Part shown: one piece after another, positions 1 through 8,260 of the stretch
Numbering within the stretch: the first letter of the stretch is position 1
How the letters are laid out: every line of letters starts with the position of its first letter
Origin: Prevotella sp.
GTDB lineage: Bacteria > Bacteroidota > Bacteroidia > Bacteroidales > Bacteroidaceae
Direction of reading: 5' to 3'
Assembly: GCA_022769285.1 (NCBI GenBank)
Contig: JALEKD010000032.1
Location: 62,001-126,000, forward strand
Length of the DNA: 64,000 bases
Notes under the pieces: model-generated
Told to the model about the DNA's origin: nothing
The model's database searches: none
Seen by the model: only the letters and a program-made list of their open reading frames with translations
Made by a program: the position numbers and the translations under genes

Positions 1-893
1 ATGTAATAGGTCAGCTGCGTGGGCCAATCGAAGACATCATGGATATGGCATATCAGTGGCAAGACGTAAAAATCAGTTTAGAACGAACAGACGAGATATA
101 CGACATGGACGATGAAGAAACGCCTCAACGACACATTACGACCGTAACAAACATGAATATACGATTGGAGCATGTATCTTTCAAGTATGACAGAATGAAA
201 GAAACCAATATATTAGACGACATAAGCATAGAAATTCCCCAGGGACGCGTGACAGCCATCGTGGGCACAAGCGGCAGTGGAAAAACTACATTGGCAAAAC
301 TTATACTGGGCCAATATGCACCGCTGGAGGACTCTATATACGTGGGAAGCACGCGGCTTGAGAATATCAACTTGACATGGTGGCGACAGCAATGTGGCGC
401 GGTAATGCAGGATGGCAAACTATTCGAGGAGAGTATAGCACAGAATATAGCATTGGGCTACGACGAGATAGACACATCTCGCATAGAGTATGCTGCACGT
501 ATGGCCAACATCTCAAACGACATAAATCAGCTACCAATGGGTTTTGATACTATACTCTATCAAGGAGGACAAAACCTGAGTAATGGTCAGCGACAACGCC
601 TTCTTATAGCCAGAGCCATATACAGAATGCCACGCCTGTTTGTATTCGATGAGCCAACCCATTCGCTTGACACGAATAACGAAATAGCCATCGTAAATAA
701 TCTACAGGAAGTATTTCAAGGCAAAACCGTTGTACTTATCGCCCATAGGTTGAGCACCGTGCTACATGCTGACAACATAGTGGTTTTACACAATGGCCAC
801 ATAGCCGAGCAGGATACCCATCAGGAACTAATACTGCATCAAGGACTATACTACAAACTGGTAAGAAATCAATTGGCTATTGAGACTGACTGA
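1..893 (+). CDS. ABC exporter, C-terminal part (peptide/bacteriocin type), 5' end outside window
   Basis: The frame is open to the first bases of the window, so the start lies upstream. The first visible residues (GQLRGPIEDI, then QDVKISLER) match the linker between membrane domain and ATPase of peptidase-containing (C39-type) peptide exporters; the missing part therefore probably holds the membrane helices and perhaps a leader peptidase. The ATPase domain is complete: Walker A GTSGSGKTT at about 264-290, Q-loop in VMQDGK, signature LSNGQ at about 576, Walker B FVFDEP at about 639, switch histidine in AHRLST at about 741. After Walker B it reads THSLD where most exporters have TSALD. Such proteins act as inner-membrane dimers exporting small peptides. 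The C39 assignment is an inference from the linker alone; a plain type I exporter is possible. Confidence 0.8.
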   Translation, partial: VIGQLRGPIEDIMDMAYQWQDVKISLERTDEIYDMDDEETPQRHITTVTNMNIRLEHVSFKYDRMKETNILDDISIEIPQGRVTAIVGTSGSGKTTLAKLILGQYAPLEDSIYVGSTRLENINLTWWRQQCGAVMQDGKLFEESIAQNIALGYDEIDTSRIEYAARMANISNDINQLPMGFDTILYQGGQNLSNGQRQRLLIARAIYRMPRLFVFDEPTHSLDTNNEIAIVNNLQEVFQGKTVVLIAHRLSTVLHADNIVVLHNGHIAEQDTHQELILHQGLYYKLVRNQLAIETD

Positions 894-911
894 TTTTTTA
901 ACTGACATTAT

Positions 912-1088
912 CACCCTTTTGCAGCAGAGGCGCGTGGGACATTCCGCCACTCAACGACATCCAGCGACAAAGCCCCCAAGGAGAATAACAAGGGCGGCCT
1001 GCCGCCCCACACCAGCTATAGCATCGTGCAGGGAGAGTACCCTAACCACCGTCATACGATGCTCCCAGATACATATAGCCAAAAATAG
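912..1088 (+). pseudogene. Possible gene remnant: 58-codon open frame without a start
   Basis: Between the exporter and the gltD terminator, the frame at 912-1088 is open for 58 codons and ends in TAG, with GC-rich codons like the neighbouring genes and a hydrophilic product ending in HTMLPDTYSQK. It has no ATG, GTG or TTG in a sensible place and an in-frame stop just upstream. It looks like the 3' end of a lost gene, family not recognised. It could also be chance, since the stretch is short. A second overlapping frame (880-1146) is less gene-like. Confidence 0.25.
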
Positions 1089-1095
1089 AGGAACT

Positions 1096-1137
1096 AAGGT
1101 CGGGACACAGGGCAACGCACCCCTGTGTCTCGGCCTT
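1096..1137. terminator. Bidirectional hairpin terminator between convergent genes
   Basis: Arms at 1096-1112 and 1121-1137 pair over 17 positions with two G-U pairs, leaving an 8-base loop. The hairpin sits between the plus-strand exporter and the end of gltD on the minus strand, so it can stop transcription from both sides. Confidence 0.7.
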
Positions 1138-1158
1138 ATGTATTAATATAATAAGGTG

Positions 1159-2499
1159 TCAGCCCAGCATGGTCTGAACCTTGCGGGCGGCCTGTCGGCC
1201 ACTGGCCAGGGCGCGTACCACCAGGCTGGCACCCGAGGCGGCATCGCCGGCCACCACCACATTGTCGGCAAAGGTGGGCAACTGGGGCTTGAGGAAGCCC
1301 ATGGCTAAGAGCACCATGTCAGCCTTGATAACCTCGGGCTTGCCAGCCTCGACCATCAGTGGGCGACCACCCTCGGGGTTGGCCTTCCAGTCTATGGGCT
1401 GCACGCGCACCCCCGTGAGCCGTCCGTCGCGGCCTAAGAACTCGAGCGAGTTGATGTTCCAGCGGCGCGTACACCCCTCCTCGTGACTTGAGGTGGTCTT
1501 CAGCGTGCGCGGCCATGCCGGCCAGGGGTTCTTAGGGTCGTCGGGGCCGTCTACGGGCCGTGGCATAATCTCTATCTGGGTGACACTCTTGCATCCCTGT
1601 CGGTGGGCCGTACCTATGCAGTCGCTGCCCGTGTCGCCACCACCTATGACCAGCACGTCCTTGCCCTTGGCGCTTACCAGCTGGTCCTTCTTGAACTCCA
1701 TACCGGCCAAGATGCGGTTCTGCTGAGAGAGCATATCCAGGGCGAAGTAGACACCGCGCAGCTCGCGACCGGGTATGTTGAGGTCGCGGGCCTGTGGCGT
1801 ACCTGTGGCCACCACATAGGCATCATAGCCAGCGGGCAGTGCCCCGAGGTCTATGTGCTGGCCGAAGCTGAAGGTGATGCCCTCGGCCCGCAGCACCCGC
1901 ATACGGCGGTCTATGACCACCTTGTTAAGTTTGAAGTTAGGGATGCCGTAACGCAACAGCCCCCCGGCATCCTCGCGCGCCTCGAGTACCGTCACCTCGT
2001 AACCCATGAGGTTGAGGTCGTGGGCCGCGGCCAGCCCCGCAGGGCCTGCCCCGATGACCGCCACACGCCGCCCGTTGCGGGTGGGCGTGGCTATGCGTAC
2101 ATAGTCCTCGCCGAAGGCGTGCTCGGCTATGGCCGCCTCATCTTCGCGGTTGGTGGTGGGCTCGTGGTCCATTAGGTTGAGCACGCAGGCCTTCTCGCAC
2201 AGCGCCGGGCACACACGCCCCGTAAACTCGGGGAACGGATTGGTGGCTGTGAGCAGCCGGTAAGCCAATTCCCAGTCGCCCCGGTAGAGGGCATCGTTCC
2301 ACTCGGGCGGCTTGTTGCCTAAGGGACATGCCCAGTGGCAGAAAGGCACACCGCAGTCCATACATCGGCTGGCCTGCTGGCGGCGGTCGTTGCTGTTGAG
2401 CGTCTGTTCGACCTCGCCGAAATCGTGTATTCGGTCGTTAATGGGTCTGTATCCCGCCTCTTTGCGGGATATGGTAAGGAATGCTTTCGGATTTCCCAT
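1159..2499 (-). CDS. gltD: Glutamate synthase, small subunit (NADPH-linked)
   Basis: Supplies electrons from NADPH to the large subunit, which makes glutamate from glutamine and 2-oxoglutarate in the cytoplasm. The 446-residue length is usual for the family. The N-terminal iron-sulfur domain shows cysteines 46, 49, 54 and 58 (RCMDCGVPFCHWAC) and 97, 101 and 105 (VCPALCEKAC). A dinucleotide-binding GAGPAG lies at about 150-155 for FAD, and a second nucleotide motif GGGDTGSDC further on for NADPH. It follows gltB by 78 bases on the same strand, the usual Bacteroidetes order, and the pair is probably one transcript from the promoter at about 7150. Assignment is firm. Confidence 0.96.
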   Translation of the reverse strand: MGNPKAFLTISRKEAGYRPINDRIHDFGEVEQTLNSNDRRQQASRCMDCGVPFCHWACPLGNKPPEWNDALYRGDWELAYRLLTATNPFPEFTGRVCPALCEKACVLNLMDHEPTTNREDEAAIAEHAFGEDYVRIATPTRNGRRVAVIGAGPAGLAAAHDLNLMGYEVTVLEAREDAGGLLRYGIPNFKLNKVVIDRRMRVLRAEGITFSFGQHIDLGALPAGYDAYVVATGTPQARDLNIPGRELRGVYFALDMLSQQNRILAGMEFKKDQLVSAKGKDVLVIGGGDTGSDCIGTAHRQGCKSVTQIEIMPRPVDGPDDPKNPWPAWPRTLKTTSSHEEGCTRRWNINSLEFLGRDGRLTGVRVQPIDWKANPEGGRPLMVEAGKPEVIKADMVLLAMGFLKPQLPTFADNVVVAGDAASGASLVVRALASGRQAARKVQTMLG

Positions 2500-2577
2500 A
2501 ATCTTATGTCGTCACCGAGCCCACAGGGGGCTCTTACTGTTCTTTATTAATTGGTTATTGGTCATTAGCCGACGGTC

Positions 2578-5500
2578 TTAGTAGTCGCGCTGCATATCGG
2601 CTATCTTCTGCTGCAGCTTGCGCACCTTCTCCTCCTGGAGGACACGCTTGTACTCGATAGGAACTACCTGGATGAAGTCCTCGACATAACGATTCCAGTC
2701 GTCGAGCATCATGCGGGCCACCTTAGAACCGGTGTAGAGATAGTGCTGGCGTATGAGCTCATGGAGTTCCTTACGGTAGCTGCTGTCTTCGACCAGATTA
2801 ATCTCGACCATGTCCATGTTACAGAAGTAATCGAAGTTGTGCTGACGGTCCCAGACGTAGGCCACGCCACCCGACATACCGGCGGCGAAGTTGCGGCCCG
2901 TCTCGCCGAGCACTACCACGCGCCCGCCGGTCATATACTCGCAGCAGTGGTCGCCAGCACCCTCGATAACGGCTATGGCACCCGAGTTGCGCACGCCGAA
3001 GCGCTCGCCCACCTTACCGTTGACATACAGCTCACCGCTGGTGGCACCATAGAGGCCCGTGTTGCCGGCTATGATGTTGTCCTCGGCAGCAAAGTTGCTG
3101 CGTATGGGTGGCAGGATAGAGATGCGACCGCCCGAGAGACCCTTGGCAAAGTAGTCGTTGGTCTCGCCCTCAAGCTTGAAGTCTATGCCGTTGACCAGAA
3201 AGGCTCCGAAACTCTGTCCGGCAGAGCCCTTGAACTTGACGTTAATTGTCTTGTCGGGCAGGCCGGCACCGCCGTAGCGCGAGGCTACCATACCGCTGAG
3301 CAGGGTGCCCGTGGCGCGGTCGGTATTGCGGATGGCAAAGTCGAGATTGACCTCCTCGCCATGCTCTATGGCCCGTGTGGCCCCCTTGACCAACTGCTGA
3401 TCCAGGATGCCCGACAGGTCGTGAGCCTGGGCGGTGGTGTGGTAGAGGGGCGTGTTGCCCTCCTCGCGGTAGAGCAGGCGACTGAAGTCGAGCAGCGAGG
3501 TCTTGGGCTGCAGGCCCTCAGTGGCGGCCTCTCGGCGCTCTATCAGTTCGGTGTGGCCCACTATCTCGTTGAGCGTATGGGCACCCATCTCGGCCAGATA
3601 CTCGCGTACCTCCTGGGCCAAGAAGGTGAAGTAGTTGACCAGATAGTGGTAGCTGCCACGGAAGTGGGCACGCAGGCGGGGATCCTGGGTGGCCACACCC
3701 ATGGGGCAGGTATTGAGGTTGCACTTGCGCATCATCACACAGCCCAACACGATGAGCGGTGCCGTACCGAAGCTGAACTCCTCGGCACCGAGCAGGGCCA
3801 TGAGCACCACGTCGCGGCCGGTCTTGAGCTGTCCGTCGACCTGCAGGCGCACCTGCGGGCGCAGCCCGTTCTTGACCAGCGTCTGCTGGGCCTCGGCCAG
3901 ACCTATCTCGGGCGAGATGCCGGCAAAGCGCATACTGGAGGCCGGGCTGGCTCCCGTGCCGCCCTCAGCACCCGAAATGACAATGAGGTCGGCCTTGGCC
4001 TTGGCCACGCCAGCGGCAATGGTGCCGACACCACTCTCGGCCACGAGCTTGACGCTGATAGCGGCCTTGGGGTTGACATTCTTCAGGTCGAAGATAAGTT
4101 GGGCCAAGTCCTCGATAGAGTAGATGTCGTGGTGAGGCGGGGGAGAGATGAGGGAGATACCGGGGATGGAATGGCGGGTACGGGCTATGACCTCGTTGAC
4201 CTTGAAGCCGGGCAGCTGACCGCCCTCGCCGGGCTTAGCGCCCTGGGCTACCTTGATCTGTATCTCCTCGGCGTTGACCAGGTACTCGGTAGTGACACCG
4301 AAGCGGCCGCTGGCCACCTGCTTGGTCTTAGACGACAGGCTGATGCCATCGACCTGAGCATGGAAGCGCTCGCTGTCCTCGCCGCCCTCACCGGTATTAC
4401 TGCGGGCACCTATCTTGTTCATGGCCAGGGCTATGGCCTCGTGGGCCTCGCGCGACAGGGCACCAAAGGACATGGCTCCGGTGACGAAGTGGCGTACTAT
4501 CTGCTCGACAGGCTCTACCTCGTCGATGGGGATGGGGTTCTTGCGAAATCCGAAGAAGTCGCGTATGAAGATGGGGGCCTCTTTCTCGTCGGCCAAGTGG
4601 GTGAACTGCTTAAAGGTGTCGTAGTTGCCGGTGCGGGTGGCCAGCTGCAGGGTGGCGATAGTCTCTGGATTCCAGGCATGGCGGATACCGTCGCGGCGGT
4701 AGTGGAACTGGCCCTGGTTGGGCAGGAAGTCGATGTGCCCGGCCTGGCGGTAAGCCTGGTCGTGGAGCAAGATGGCATCGCGGGCAATGGTCTCAAGGCC
4801 GATACCGCCGATGGTGCTCACCTCGGTGCCGAAGTAAGTACGGAGCAAACTCTCGGAAAGGCCGATGCTCTCGAATATCTTGGCACCTCGGTAGCTACGT
4901 ATGGTAGAGATGCCCATCTTGGCCATAATCTTGAAGAGGCCCTTCTTGACCGCCTTGATATAGTTGGCCTCGGCGGTGGCGTAGTCTTCCTGTATCTTGT
5001 GGCGCCGCACAAGGTCATCGAGGATGGCGTAGGTGAGGTAGGGGCACAGGGCCGACGCGCCGTAGCCCAACAGGAGGGCAGCATGCATCACCTCGCGTAT
5101 CTCACCACTCTCGACGATGAGGGCCGTCTGCACGCGCTTGCCCACGCTGATGAGGTAGTGGTGCACGGCGCTCACGGCCAGCAGCGAGGGTATGGCGGCG
5201 TGGGTCTCGTCGACATCGCGGTCGGTGAGGATGATGTAGTTGTAGCCATCGTCGACACTGCGGGCGGCCTCGTGGCACAGCTCGTCAAGGGCAGCCCTCA
5301 GACCGGCCTCGCCGCGGCTCACCTCGAAGCGCATAGGCAACTTGACGGTGTTAAAGCCTTTGTAGCGTATGTTGCAGAGTATGTCCAGCTGCGTATTGGT
5401 CAGTATGGGGTGTGGCAGCCGCACCATCTTACAGTTAGTTTCATCGGGGGTAAGGATGCCGGTGCCCACGCGGCCGATGTACTCGGCCAGGCTCATCACG

Positions 5501-7092
5501 AGGTTCTCACGGATAGAGTCGATGGCGGGGTTAGTAACCTGGGCAAACTGCTGCCGGAAGTAGTTGAAGAATATCTGCGGACGGTCGCTGAGCACGGCCA
5601 ACGGCGTGTCGTTGCCCATGGAGGCCGTAGGCTCCTGCCCATTGGTACACATGGGTACGATGGTGCCATCGACATCCTCCTCGCCGAAGCCAAACTCTAT
5701 CTCGCGACGTGTAAGGTCATCTACGGCATTGCTAACGCGGCGCCCGCTGTGCAGTTTCTCCAACTGTATGCGGTGGGTGCTAAGCCACTCGCGGTAGGGG
5801 TGCTCCTTGGCCAGTCTATCCTTAATCTCGCCATCGTAGTAGATTTTTCCCTCCTGGGTATCGATAAGCAGTATCTTACCCGGCTGCAGCCGGCCCTTCT
5901 CGGCAATCTCCGTGGGGTCGAAGTCCATGACACCCACCTCGCTGGCCACCACCATGGTGTCGTTCTTGGTGATGGTATAGCGCGCCGGGCGCAGTCCGTT
6001 GCGGTCCAGCATGCCTCCGGCAAAACGGCCGTCGCTGAACAGCAGGGCGGCAGGGCCGTCCCAGGGCTCCATGAGGATGGAGTGATACTCGTAGAAGGCC
6101 TTGAGGTCTTCGCTGATGGGGTTCTTGTCATTAAAGCTCTCGGGCACCATAACAGCCATGGCATGGGGCAGCGAGAGGCCGCTCCGCACGAAGAACTCGA
6201 ACACGTTGTCGAGGCTGGCAGAGTCGCTCATGCCGGGCTGGATGATGGGCGAAATCTGGCGGATGTCGCCCAGGGCTTCGGACGACAGTACCGACTCGCG
6301 GGCCTGCATCCATCCACGGTTGCCGCGGATAGTGTTAATCTCGCCATTGTGGCAGAGCAGGCGGAAAGGCTGGGCCAGGCTCCACGTGGGGAACGTGTTG
6401 GTAGAGAAACGGCTGTGAACCAGGGCCAGACCACTGGTAAAATAGGCGTTGGTAAGGTCGGGGTAATACTGGCGCAGCTGGAGGCTGGAGAGCATGCCCT
6501 TGTAGACGATGTTCTGACTGGAGAGCGAGCAGATGTAGAAGTCGCCACGCTGCCCCTCGGCCAGGTGGTGGGTCTCCCAGTCGGCCACGCGCCGCTCTAT
6601 CTTCTTGCGAATAATATAGAGGGTGCGCTCGAAGGTGGGCTGATGGTCGTCGGTAACGCCGGTGATGAACACCTGGCGTATGGCAGGCTCGGAGCGCAGC
6701 GCCGTCTCGCCCAGGCACTCAGGACAGGTAGGCACCGTACGCAGGTGCATAAGCGACAGCCCCTCGCGCTCTATCTCCTCTATCATAATGGACAGGATGG
6801 CCTGTTGGGCAATCTCTTCCTTGGGCAGGAAGACCAGGCCGGTGCCATACTTGCCCTTCTCGGGCACGGGGATACCCTGTAATAAGATAAACTCGTGGGG
6901 TATCTGCAACATGATACCGGCACCGTCGCCGGTCTTGTTGTCGGCGCCCTCGGCCCCGCGGTGGCGCATATTCTCGAGCACCTTGAGGGCGTTGTCTACC
7001 AGATCATGGCTCTTGTTGCCATGGATATTGACAATCATGCCCACGCCACAGGCGTCGTGCTCGTAGTCAGAGTTGTACAGTCCTTTGTTCAT
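2578..7092 (-). CDS. gltB: Glutamate synthase, large subunit
   Basis: Large subunit of the GOGAT nitrogen-assimilation enzyme, 1504 residues. The frame is open 47 codons further upstream, but that extension is AT-rich, hydrophobic and lies over the promoter; the start at 7092 (MNKGLYNSD) puts the catalytic cysteine of the N-terminal amidotransferase at residue 15 (EHDACGVGM), after a short propeptide as in the family. Later come the central domain, the FMN-binding synthase domain (NTGEGGED, SGAEGGTGASP), the 3Fe-4S cysteines (CVMMRKCNLNTCPMG) and the C-terminal GXGXG beta-helix. Ammonia released by the N-terminal domain reaches the synthase site through an internal tunnel. First gene of gltBD. 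A 1379-codon frame on the opposite strand is a shadow of its codon use. Confidence 0.97.
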   Translation of the reverse strand: MNKGLYNSDYEHDACGVGMIVNIHGNKSHDLVDNALKVLENMRHRGAEGADNKTGDGAGIMLQIPHEFILLQGIPVPEKGKYGTGLVFLPKEEIAQQAILSIMIEEIEREGLSLMHLRTVPTCPECLGETALRSEPAIRQVFITGVTDDHQPTFERTLYIIRKKIERRVADWETHHLAEGQRGDFYICSLSSQNIVYKGMLSSLQLRQYYPDLTNAYFTSGLALVHSRFSTNTFPTWSLAQPFRLLCHNGEINTIRGNRGWMQARESVLSSEALGDIRQISPIIQPGMSDSASLDNVFEFFVRSGLSLPHAMAVMVPESFNDKNPISEDLKAFYEYHSILMEPWDGPAALLFSDGRFAGGMLDRNGLRPARYTITKNDTMVVASEVGVMDFDPTEIAEKGRLQPGKILLIDTQEGKIYYDGEIKDRLAKEHPYREWLSTHRIQLEKLHSGRRVSNAVDDLTRREIEFGFGEEDVDGTIVPMCTNGQEPTASMGNDTPLAVLSDRPQIFFNYFRQQFAQVTNPAIDSIRENLVMSLAEYIGRVGTGILTPDETNCKMVRLPHPILTNTQLDILCNIRYKGFNTVKLPMRFEVSRGEAGLRAALDELCHEAARSVDDGYNYIILTDRDVDETHAAIPSLLAVSAVHHYLISVGKRVQTALIVESGEIREVMHAALLLGYGASALCPYLTYAILDDLVRRHKIQEDYATAEANYIKAVKKGLFKIMAKMGISTIRSYRGAKIFESIGLSESLLRTYFGTEVSTIGGIGLETIARDAILLHDQAYRQAGHIDFLPNQGQFHYRRDGIRHAWNPETIATLQLATRTGNYDTFKQFTHLADEKEAPIFIRDFFGFRKNPIPIDEVEPVEQIVRHFVTGAMSFGALSREAHEAIALAMNKIGARSNTGEGGEDSERFHAQVDGISLSSKTKQVASGRFGVTTEYLVNAEEIQIKVAQGAKPGEGGQLPGFKVNEVIARTRHSIPGISLISPPPHHDIYSIEDLAQLIFDLKNVNPKAAISVKLVAESGVGTIAAGVAKAKADLIVISGAEGGTGASPASSMRFAGISPEIGLAEAQQTLVKNGLRPQVRLQVDGQLKTGRDVVLMALLGAEEFSFGTAPLIVLGCVMMRKCNLNTCPMGVATQDPRLRAHFRGSYHYLVNYFTFLAQEVREYLAEMGAHTLNEIVGHTELIERREAATEGLQPKTSLLDFSRLLYREEGNTPLYHTTAQAHDLSGILDQQLVKGATRAIEHGEEVNLDFAIRNTDRATGTLLSGMVASRYGGAGLPDKTINVKFKGSAGQSFGAFLVNGIDFKLEGETNDYFAKGLSGGRISILPPIRSNFAAEDNIIAGNTGLYGATSGELYVNGKVGERFGVRNSGAIAVIEGAGDHCCEYMTGGRVVVLGETGRNFAAGMSGGVAYVWDRQHNFDYFCNMDMVEINLVEDSSYRKELHELIRQHYLYTGSKVARMMLDDWNRYVEDFIQVVPIEYKRVLQEEKVRKLQQKIADMQRDY

Positions 7093-7145
7093 TCTATACT
7101 TTGTAAAATCACTGCAAATAATAGAAAAACCTATCGTTTTGATTG

Positions 7146-7171
7146 CAAAATTACTAATATTGTTACAATAT
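7146..7171 (-). promoter_or_regulatory. gltB promoter -7 box with adjacent palindromic operator candidate
   Basis: On the minus strand TAATTTTG (7146-7153) fits the Bacteroidetes -7 box TAnnTTTG, about 54 bases before the gltB ATG. Directly upstream, 7157-7171 is a perfect palindrome ATATTGT-T-ACAATAT. It falls between the -7 box and where the -33 element should be, a place where a bound regulator would block polymerase. No clear -33 TTTG is seen, which fits a regulated promoter. The binding protein is unknown. Confidence 0.5.
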
Positions 7172-7421
7172 GCTACGAATAAAAGTAAAATAGACAACAA
7201 AAATTTATCAGAAATAATCAATCGAAAGTCCATGGTCGGCCTCCGTGTTTCAATCCGTAACTCTGAACCCGCTCAGAGAGGCCATTTGCTTACAGATTGC
7301 AACTTTGTAAAAGTTTATTGATTTCAGAGCGTTCACCGCCACCACCGCGGAGACTGGTTACACCTATATTATATATATAGGGAGGGGCAGACAGTGGCCG
7401 CGGTGACCTCGTGAAAAATGA

Positions 7422-7490
7422 AAAGACCGGTTTCCAGTTTTCTAATGACCATCGGGAGACTGCCAAAGATTATTGCGGGATGGTTATAAA
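7422..7490 (+). repeat. Diverged copy of the dispersed TIR repeat (copy A)
   Basis: AAAGACCGG followed by TTTTCTAATGACC and a later CCAAAGAT matches the left half of the well-kept copies at 40935 and 48325, but the right end has drifted. It is the weakest member of the family and is assigned by order of motifs only. Confidence 0.4.
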
Positions 7491-7695
7491 TCGTCTACCC
7501 CCGAAGAGGCGACCATCGCTATGAGCTGAACAGGTGCCGGGCCCGTATAGGCTGATAATAGACACACCTCTAAAAGCCTTTAGGAGCCGGCTGCGGAGTG
7601 TTAACAAATGTTTTTATTGAGGTGTTTTGCCATCAGCTGTACATAAAGGCATTTTAAGGGGCCACCGCGGTGGGTACGGAAGCAAAATAGACGTT

Positions 7696-7840
7696 AGACG
7701 CAAAACCGGCCCCAATACTACCCGTCAGACGCAAAAAGCAGGGCCGGAACCGGCCAGAAAATTGAAGTATTGACAAAAAGCAAAAAGGAGGTGGCCGTTA
7801 GACGCAAGTTAAAATATGTTGAAGTCATCGCCAGACGCAA
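7696..7840 (+). repeat. Four spaced AGACGCAA direct repeats
   Basis: AGACGCAA occurs at 7696-7703, 7727-7734, 7800-7807 and 7833-7840, preceded by T, C, T, C; two copies share the longer GTTAGACGCAA form. Start-to-start distances are 31, 73 and 33. The short units and unequal spacers with no shared length exclude a CRISPR array. They could be protein-binding iterons or decayed tandem repeats. Confidence 0.45.
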
Positions 7841-7883
7841 ACGAAAACGGGGCCATCGCGCTTGGGTTGTCGGGTACTCTTAT

Positions 7884-8223
7884 TAATTTTGCAGCGTCAT
7901 AAAAGAATAATAGTTACACATGGCTCGCAGCGGCGAAACCAATAAATTGAAAATCTGAAATGCTTACCCATATCCGTAAGGTGGTAAAAAAGCAAGCACC
8001 AGTTACCGTTGTACCTGTAGCCATTCCGACAATAAGGTTTACAGGCCCAAACAGCAATAATGACGCTATCCTGGCGGGAACGGCCAGAACAAACCCCGTT
8101 TCCCCGAAAGTCCGGTGAACGGTGGCAATTGGGCAACAAGGCTGTGAAGTCTGAAAGATTGATATTGATATTAAACATTTAGAGCGAGAAAGGGGCTGCT
8201 GCGTGATGCAACGGCCCCTTTTA
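7884..8223 (+). ncRNA. Unassigned transcription unit with promoter-like box and terminator
   Basis: TAATTTTG at 7884-7891 fits the -7 box, with TTGG at 7862-7865 as a weak -33, and a strong hairpin ends the unit at 8189-8223. The predicted RNA of about 320 bases has no ORF of good quality: ATG frames at 7920 (12 codons) and 7960 (52 codons) are the best. It does not show the hallmarks of tmRNA, 6S RNA or RNase P RNA that I could recognise. Either a structured RNA, a small-protein mRNA, or a decayed gene. Confidence 0.3.
8189..8223. terminator. Hairpin terminator downstream of the FKBP genes
   Basis: AAAGGGGC (8189-8196) pairs with GCCCCTTT (8214-8221), followed by T. It lies after the last FKBP gene on the minus strand and after the unassigned plus-strand unit, so it can serve both. 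Confidence 0.65.
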
Positions 8224-8260
8224 TGGTATAGGCAGCCCCGATAGGGCTGCGGATGATAAG

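Larger units (their letters stand above)
7172..8188. other. Long intergenic stretch with repeats and no convincing protein gene
   Basis: About 1 kb between gltB and the FKBP genes. It contains a diverged copy of the TIR repeat (7422-7490), GC-rich CCACCGCGG motifs (7338, 7663-7674, the latter a 12-base palindrome), four AGACGCAA repeats (7696-7840), and from 7884 a promoter-like box that starts an unassigned transcription unit ending at a hairpin (8189-8223). The only small frame worth noting is 7960-8118 (52 codons, ATG), rich in T, P, V and N, not recognised. Confidence 0.5.

Noticed and set aside
880..1146. 88-codon frame overlapping the exporter end
   Set aside because: Low-complexity, Arg/Thr/Pro-rich product that runs through the terminator; the other frame (912-1088) has better codons.
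2743..6882. 1379-codon open frame on the plus strand
   Set aside because: It lies wholly opposite gltB, whose protein matches the family from end to end. The translation is rich in G, L, V and H with no domain, as expected of a mirror of GC-rich codons.
7093..7233. 47-codon extension of GltB
   Set aside because: It covers the -7 box and palindrome, is AT-rich and would put the catalytic Cys at residue 62 instead of 15.
7696..7840. CRISPR array
   Set aside because: Units of 8-11 bases with unequal spacers and no cas genes in the window.
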